Positions 35,356 to 39,437 of a DNA stretch of 39,437 nt are shown here, one piece after another (the stretch's first letter is position 1; every line of letters begins with the position of its first letter). The notes beneath the pieces are model-generated. The model had not been told where the DNA came from, searched no databases, and worked only from the letters and a program-made list of their open reading frames with translations. Source of the stretch: an uncultured Clostridia bacterium (GTDB lineage: Bacteria; Bacillota; Clostridia; TANB77; CAG-508); contig CALXPP010000015.1 of assembly GCA_944390345.1 (NCBI GenBank), forward strand, positions 1 to 39,437. The letters run 5' to 3'. The translations under genes were made by a program, and so were the position numbers.

Positions 35356-36747
35356 TTAAAATTCACAATTTTTTGGAGTTCTCGGAAATGGTATTACATC
35401 TCTAATATTTCCCATTCCTGTTATATACATCATTAATCTTTCAAATCCTAAACCAAAACCAGAATGTGGTGCTGAACCATATTTTCTTAAATCTAAGTAC
35501 CACCAATAATCTTTTTCATTTAATTCTAATTTTCTCATTTTTTCTTGTAGTATATCTAAATTGTCTTCTCTTTGACTTCCACCTATAATCTCTCCAATAC
35601 CTGGTGCTAAAAGATCTGCAGCTGCAACTGTTTTTCCATCTGAATTTTGCTTCATATAGAAGGCTTTTATTTCTGTTGGATAATCTGTAACAAATACAGG
35701 TTTTCCAAAGATTTTCTCACTTAAATATCTTTCATGTTCTGTTTGCAAATCTATTCCCCAAGAAACAGGAAATTCAAATTCGTTATTATGTTTTTCTAAT
35801 TCTTTAACAGCATCTGTGTATGTTATTCTTCCAAAATCTGAATTTAAAACATTGTTTAATCTACTTAATAAATCTTTGTCTATAAATTTATTAAAAAATT
35901 CCATTTCTTCTGGACAATGTTCTAAAACATATTTTATAACATATTTTAACATATCTTCTGCCAAATCCATATCATCTTTTAAATCAGCAAAGCATATTTC
36001 TGGCTCTATCATCCAAAATTCTGCTGCATGTTTTACTGTATTAGAATTTTCTGCACGAAATGTAGGACCAAAAGTATAAACATTTCTAAAAGCAAAAGCA
36101 TAAGTTTCTACATTTAATTGACCACTTACTGTTAAATGAGCAGGTTTTGAGAAGAAATCTTTTGAAAAATCAACTTCTCCATCTTCTGTTTTTGGTACAT
36201 TATTTAAATCAAAAGTATTTAAATTAAACATTTCTCCTGCGCCTTCACAGTCGCTACCAGTAATAATTGGTGTATGGACATATACAAAATCTCTCTCTTG
36301 AAAGAATTTATGAATAGCATAAGATAAAACTGAACGAACTCTAAATACTGCATTGAAAGTATTGGTTCTTGGTCTTAAATGAGCTATTGTTCTTAAATAT
36401 TCTACAGTATGTCTTTTCTTTTGAAGTGGATATTCTGGATTTGATACATCTACAATATCTAATTTCGTAGCTTTTAGCTCAAAGTCTTGTTTTGCATTTT
36501 CTGTTTTTGTAAATATTCCTGTTACTATAATAGAAGAACTAATTGATAATTTACATATTTCATTAAAATTATCTAAAGTATTGTCAAATACAATTTGTAA
36601 GTTTTTAAAAAAGCTTCCATCATTTAATTCAATAAAGCCAAAGGTTTTTGAATCTCTAACAGTTCTTACCCAACCAGATACTTTAATTTCTTTTGTATAA
36701 TATTTTTCAGAATTTTTAAACAATTCTCTTATTAATATATTTTCCAT
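35356..36747 (-). CDS. asnS: Asparaginyl-tRNA synthetase
   Basis: AsnRS charges tRNA(Asn) with asparagine. The 463-aa protein has an OB-fold anticodon domain (about 17-105, [12 protein letters not shown] to [10 protein letters not shown]), then a class IIb core: motif 1 near [20 protein letters not shown], motif 2 [13 protein letters not shown] and motif 3 [15 protein letters not shown]. The AsnRS signature ends with [24 protein letters not shown] precedes the ATG. It is a single-gene unit. The presence of AsnRS implies that GatCAB here is needed mainly for Gln-tRNA. Confidence 0.97.
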   Translation of the reverse strand: MENILIRELFKNSEKYYTKEIKVSGWVRTVRDSKTFGFIELNDGSFFKNLQIVFDNTLDNFNEICKLSISSSIIVTGIFTKTENAKQDFELKATKLDIVDVSNPEYPLQKKRHTVEYLRTIAHLRPRTNTFNAVFRVRSVLSYAIHKFFQERDFVYVHTPIITGSDCEGAGEMFNLNTFDLNNVPKTEDGEVDFSKDFFSKPAHLTVSGQLNVETYAFAFRNVYTFGPTFRAENSNTVKHAAEFWMIEPEICFADLKDDMDLAEDMLKYVIKYVLEHCPEEMEFFNKFIDKDLLSRLNNVLNSDFGRITYTDAVKELEKHNNEFEFPVSWGIDLQTEHERYLSEKIFGKPVFVTDYPTEIKAFYMKQNSDGKTVAAADLLAPGIGEIIGGSQREDNLDILQEKMRKLELNEKDYWWYLDLRKYGSAPHSGFGLGFERLMMYITGMGNIRDVIPFPRTPKNCEF

Positions 36748-36776
36748 AATAAATCCTCCACTATTATGATTTCAAT

Positions 36777-36805
36777 ATTATATAAAATTATTTCCAAAAA
36801 TTCAA
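36777..36805 (-). promoter_or_regulatory. asnS promoter
   Basis: On the minus strand TTGAAT (36805-36800) and TATAAT (36782-36777) have a 17-base spacer. Confidence 0.78.
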
Positions 36806-36825
36806 CATTTTTTTGTTATTTTATC

Positions 36826-36854
36826 TTGACAAATGGATAAAATAACTTTATAAT
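36826..36854 (+). promoter_or_regulatory. tRNA-Met promoter
   Basis: Consensus TTGACA (36826-36831) and TATAAT (36849-36854) have a 17-base spacer, 34 bases before the tRNA. Confidence 0.9.
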
Positions 36855-36888
36855 ATTAATCACTGATGTAATTTATATATCTTTATAT

Positions 36889-36965
36889 GGCGAGGTAGCT
36901 CAGTTGGCTAGAGCATCCGGTTCATACCCGGCAGGTCGAGAGTTCGAATCTCCCTCTCGCTACCA
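36889..36965 (+). tRNA. trnM: tRNA-Met(CAT), elongator type
   Basis: A 77-base cloverleaf with encoded CCA. The acceptor is GGCGAGG with TCTCGCT, the D arm GCTC/GAGC, anticodon loop TTCATAC (anticodon CAT), variable loop AGGTC and T arm around TTCGAAT. The G1-T72 pair fits elongator Met tRNA of Firmicutes rather than the initiator. The T stem has one A-C mismatch (position 50-64), and 27-43 is T-C. The 3' end seems to be the attachment site of the neighbouring element. Confidence 0.95.
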
Positions 36966-36992
36966 AAAATCCCAAATTTATGGGATTTTTTT
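36966..36992 (+). terminator. Terminator after tRNA-Met
   Basis: AAATCCCA and TGGGATTT form a hairpin followed by TTTTT, directly after the tRNA CCA. Confidence 0.9.
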
Positions 36993-37019
36993 GTTGCTCA
37001 AAAAAACTACAAAAAGCTG

Positions 37020-37045
37020 AAAAAGGCTTAAAATAAGCCTTTTTT
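37020..37045. terminator. Second hairpin terminator at the element end
   Basis: AAAAAGGCTTA pairs with TAAGCCTTTTT; the plus strand continues with T's, and the minus strand also has AAAAAG and T-rich flanks. Confidence 0.7.
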
Positions 37046-37098
37046 ACTTTTAACATTTTTTAGATTTTCTTAGAATTTTATGGAATTTTTCAGTTTAT

Positions 37099-37226
37099 AT
37101 TACCGAGCACATTACCAAAAAAAGTAAATTTTTCATTTTGGTAATGCAATTACATTACCAAAAATTTCTTGGTAATGTGTTTTTATTGGCATTTAATTTT
37201 GTGCCAAATGCTAAAAATGGCACAAA
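37099..37226. repeat. Clustered ATTACC repeats and inverted repeats between tRNA and integrase
   Basis: Five copies of ATTACC or its complement lie within 78 bases, four extended to ATTACCAA/TTGGTAAT: 37099, 37111, 37138 (reverse), 37154 and 37169 (reverse). The last two form a perfect hairpin of 10 bp (37152-37178). A second hairpin, TTTGTGCCA with TGGCACAAA, lies at 37198-37226. Such arrays next to an integrase are typical of arm-type integrase and excisionase sites (inference). Confidence 0.6.
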
Positions 37227-37228
37227 AA

Positions 37229-37260
37229 AAACTCGTAATGCATTTACACTACGAGTTTTT
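37229..37260 (-). terminator. Terminator after the integrase gene
   Basis: AAACTCGTA and TACGAGTTT form a stem of 9 bp with a 12-base loop, ten bases past the integrase stop. On the minus strand TTTTTTTT follows. Confidence 0.85.
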
Positions 37261-37269
37261 ACGACTTTA

Positions 37270-38487
37270 TTATAATTCCATTTCATTATCATTATCTTTT
37301 GTATGCTGTTCTTTTAAAAGCTTAACTGCATTTAGCATATTTTCTTCAAGATAATATTTATTTACCTTATCTATCTCTTTTTCCTTAAATTTGTCAAATA
37401 CAGATGTATATGTATTTAATGTTACTTGTATATCTGTATGTCCCATTAATTTTTGTACTACTACTGGTGCCATTCCACTTTCTATACATCTTGTACCATA
37501 AGTATGTCTTAAGCTATGTGTTGTTATATCTTCTATTCCAAAATGCCTTTTTAATATTCTTTTAAGCTCTGTATTTACATTTTCTCTGTCTGTATATTTT
37601 TTAAAATCTGGTTTAAATAATAATTTTTCTTCATTATTATTTTGTTTATCTGCTATTCTCATTTGTTCTACTATTGATTCTAATAGATATTCTGGTATTG
37701 GTAAAACTCTTTTTCCTGCATATGTTTTTGTTGTTTTTCCCATTATTGTGTGTCCTAACTCATCTTTTGTTAATGTTCTTTTTACATATATTTTTTTATC
37801 TTTTAAGTCTATATCGTGTGTTGTAAGTGCTAAGGCTTCACTTACTCTTAATCCCATAAACATTTGAATTAAATATACATTTTTATACTTGCAATCTTTT
37901 ATATCTTTATTTAATAGATAATCTGTAAACATTTGCTGTTCTTCTACTGTTAATGCTCTTACTTTTCTATCTTCCTTATCACTTTTTGGTTTCAATACAT
38001 TAATCATTGGGTTTCTCATTAAATATCCTTTATTAATTGCAACTTTAAAAGTAGTTCCTAATTGCTGATATAATTTATTTATTGAAGAATTGCTTAAATA
38101 TTTATGATAATTCATAAATTCTTGTAATTCATCTGATGTAATTTTGTCTATTCTTTCTCTACCTATTGGAAATTTTTCTATTTGCTCAATTGTTTGTAAA
38201 TTTCTATAATATGTTATCTCTGTTATCTGATTTGTGTCTAATTTTAATTTTAAATTTGCTCTCATCATTTCACAAAATGGTATTCCGTTATGTTCAATAT
38301 ATAGTGGGTTTTCCTTTTGATACATTATTGTATCTAAATATTTTTTTGCTTCTTCTCTTGTTTTAAAATCTTTTGACTTTGTTATATTTTTTCCTTTTTC
38401 TATATTAAATTCCTTATATCTAACAGACCAAGTTTTCCTATCATTTCTAAATGTTATATAACCTTGACTTTTGCTATGTTTACTCAT
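37270..38487 (-). CDS. Tyrosine-type integrase
   Basis: This catalyses site-specific integration and excision of the element at tRNA-Met. The protein has about 405 aa from the ATG at 38487, which has GAGG nine bases upstream. An open TTG three codons earlier is less likely. It has an N-terminal arm-type DNA-binding domain (about 5-60, with TWSVRYKEF), a core-binding SAM-like domain (about 75-165) and a catalytic domain with the full set: Arg in GLRVSEAL, Lys in TKTYAGKRVLPIP, His-x-x-Arg in THSLRHTYG, His in MGHTDIQVT and nucleophile Tyr in TLNTYTSV. It overlaps xis by eight bases. Confidence 0.95.
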   Translation of the reverse strand: MSKHSKSQGYITFRNDRKTWSVRYKEFNIEKGKNITKSKDFKTREEAKKYLDTIMYQKENPLYIEHNGIPFCEMMRANLKLKLDTNQITEITYYRNLQTIEQIEKFPIGRERIDKITSDELQEFMNYHKYLSNSSINKLYQQLGTTFKVAINKGYLMRNPMINVLKPKSDKEDRKVRALTVEEQQMFTDYLLNKDIKDCKYKNVYLIQMFMGLRVSEALALTTHDIDLKDKKIYVKRTLTKDELGHTIMGKTTKTYAGKRVLPIPEYLLESIVEQMRIADKQNNNEEKLLFKPDFKKYTDRENVNTELKRILKRHFGIEDITTHSLRHTYGTRCIESGMAPVVVQKLMGHTDIQVTLNTYTSVFDKFKEKEIDKVNKYYLEENMLNAVKLLKEQHTKDNDNEMEL

Positions 38488-38767
38488 TTGTATCAACCTC
38501 GCTTTCTTTTCTCTCCATTTTCCATATTAAGTATGCTAATAATGTTACTGTTTTTGTTTTTCCTATATTTACTGATGGAAAGTCACTTCTTTTAAATATT
38601 GCATTTGCTGTTGCTTCACTTACTCTTAAATCTTTCATAACCTCTTGTACTGTCCAATTTCTAAATGGATTATTTACTTTTTTCACTGCTTCAATAGTCA
38701 TTATCTCCTTAAAATTTAATTTTCTATTATTATTTATTTCTTGTATCACTGTTTCTTTGTTTATCAT
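38480..38767 (-). CDS. xis: Excisionase-like helix-turn-helix protein
   Basis: This 95-aa DNA-binding protein probably directs the integrase toward excision. The second half carries a winged-helix/MerR-like motif: WTVQEVMKDLRVSEATANAIF, then FPSVNIGKTKTVTLLAYLIWKM. The first 35 residues are helical and charged. It overlaps both neighbours, the integrase by eight bases and the relaxase by 38 bases, so the three are translated together. The ATG (38765-38767) follows AAGGAGGAAC. Assignment rests on the motif and the position. Confidence 0.8.
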   Translation of the reverse strand: MINKETVIQEINNNRKLNFKEIMTIEAVKKVNNPFRNWTVQEVMKDLRVSEATANAIFKRSDFPSVNIGKTKTVTLLAYLIWKMERKESEVDTNE

Positions 38768-39437
38768 TTTCTTTGTTCCTCCTTACAAAATTATTTACTA
38801 TTCTTTTTAATCTCTCTATTGGAAAATCAAATAAGATACTTACGCACTCAAAAGTTTTATTTATATACTTTTTTAAGCTATTTATTTTGTTTTCTAATTT
38901 CTTATTATCTCTTTCCAATTTTTCATTTTCTTGTTTTACTTCTTCATAGTTTTTTACACTATTTTCACTTATTACTTTTACTTTTGTATATTGTTTTGCT
39001 AATGTGTTAAATTTCTTTATTACTCTTTTGTATTCTTTTTTTAGCAACTCCATATCTTCTGTTTCTATTTCTTGTTCCAGATTTATTATTTCTTTTTCAT
39101 ATTTTTGTACTTCATAATTTGTTACTTTCTTTAAATCTTCTATCTTTATATGCTTATTACCTTCTGTATCTCCTCTTTCTAATTCAAAACCTGCTCTTGT
39201 TATATATTTATAAAAATTATCTTGTAGCACCTTATAACTATTCTTTCCTTTCCAAAAGTCTGTACAACACAATTTTTCTATATCTTTTCCACTTTTCTTA
39301 TCTATTGTGTGAACAACTGGTAAATATATTAAATGCATATGTGGGGTACTTTCATCTAAATGTACTTTTGCTGACAATATATATTCTTCTCCTAAGTTTT
39401 TAAATCCACACACAAATTTATATGCTGTTTCAAAGTA
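38730..39437 (-). CDS. MobV/Pre family relaxase, partial (5' end beyond window)
   Basis: This nicks the transfer origin and leads DNA into a recipient when helper conjugation genes are present. The frame is open through the window edge, so the N-terminus with the catalytic Tyr/His region is missing; the GTG at 39413 is only an internal codon. Motif III, VHLDESTPHMHLIYLPV, has the metal-binding HxDExTPHMH typical of MobV/plasmid recombination enzymes. The C-terminal half (about 70-200 of the visible part) is a long coiled coil and ends in a basic tail. The 3' end overlaps xis by 38 bases. Confidence 0.88.
   Translation of the reverse strand, partial: YFETAYKFVCGFKNLGEEYILSAKVHLDESTPHMHLIYLPVVHTIDKKSGKDIEKLCCTDFWKGKNSYKVLQDNFYKYITRAGFELERGDTEGNKHIKIEDLKKVTNYEVQKYEKEIINLEQEIETEDMELLKKEYKRVIKKFNTLAKQYTKVKVISENSVKNYEEVKQENEKLERDNKKLENKINSLKKYINKTFECVSILFDFPIERLKRIVNNFVRRNKENDKQRNSDTRNK

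Larger units (their letters stand above)
36966..39437. mobile_element. Left end of an integrative mobilizable element at tRNA-Met
   Basis: Next to the tRNA 3' end lie repeats, a tyrosine integrase, an excisionase-like protein and a MobV relaxase, all on the minus strand pointing toward the tRNA, with overlapping genes. This is the layout of an integrative mobilizable element. The other end and the second att site lie beyond the window. Left boundary is set at the tRNA end; the crossover is probably inside the tRNA 3' part. It carries no visible conjugation machinery here. Confidence 0.8.

Noticed and set aside
37099..37226. CRISPR-like repeats
   Set aside because: Repeat units are only 6-8 bases, in both orientations and unevenly spaced, with no cas genes.

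Overview
The window reads as chromosome from a low-GC, AT-rich Bacillota of the class Clostridia. Supporting signs are strong AGGAGG-type ribosome binding sites, TTGACA/TATAAT promoters, AT-biased codons, a GatCAB amidotransferase, a two-domain AdhE, a short type-3 prolyl-tRNA synthetase, a TagO-like transferase and a BofA-like protein. I cannot name a species. Most genes lie on the minus strand and are ordinary housekeeping genes. The last 2.5 kb is the left end of a mobilizable element.

Layout. 1-8.8 kb is one minus-strand run: Sua5, two family-2 glycosyltransferases, a histidine phosphatase, Pth, an RNase E/G, a BofA-like membrane protein, RimO and a membrane-anchored amidase. 8.8-11.7 kb holds a pyruvyltransferase-like protein, TagO/WecA and RpiB. 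11.8-12.5 kb carries two plus-strand genes (rpsT and a small membrane protein). 12.5-16.5 kb is gatC, a nucleotidase, gatA and gatB. 16.6-18.8 kb has small membrane proteins and a decayed leucine-rich-repeat gene. 18.8-21.4 kb is adhE. 21.5-24.5 kb is an unrecognised coiled-coil protein paired with a GT-C type membrane protein. 24.6-28.1 kb contains a possible structured RNA, an M23 peptidase and a DUF2207 membrane protein. 28.1-36.8 kb holds smc, an HD-GYP protein (plus strand), proS, scpB, a 58-aa acidic/basic protein (plus strand) and asnS. tRNA-Met(CAT) lies at 36889-36965. After it come a repeat-rich 300-bp segment, a tyrosine integrase, an excisionase-like protein and a MobV relaxase cut off by the window edge.

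How the parts relate. Translation and its quality control are heavily represented (Pth, Sua5, RimO, S20, GatCAB, ProRS, AsnRS, tRNA). Envelope functions form the second theme (amidase, M23, TagO, two GT2, GT-C, pyruvyltransferase). SMC and ScpB serve chromosome condensation.

The most noteworthy signals are two apparent frameshifts. One turns the glycine-rich DUF2207 tail into an Arg/Trp tail, and one sits at the 5' end of the M23 gene. Others are the LRR pseudogene, the unusual RNA-like segment at 24584-24735, the orphan coiled-coil/GT-C pair, the short 35118 gene with its own promoter and terminator, and the element at tRNA-Met with clustered ATTACC repeats. I found no CRISPR array, rRNA, complete insertion sequence or clear defence locus.
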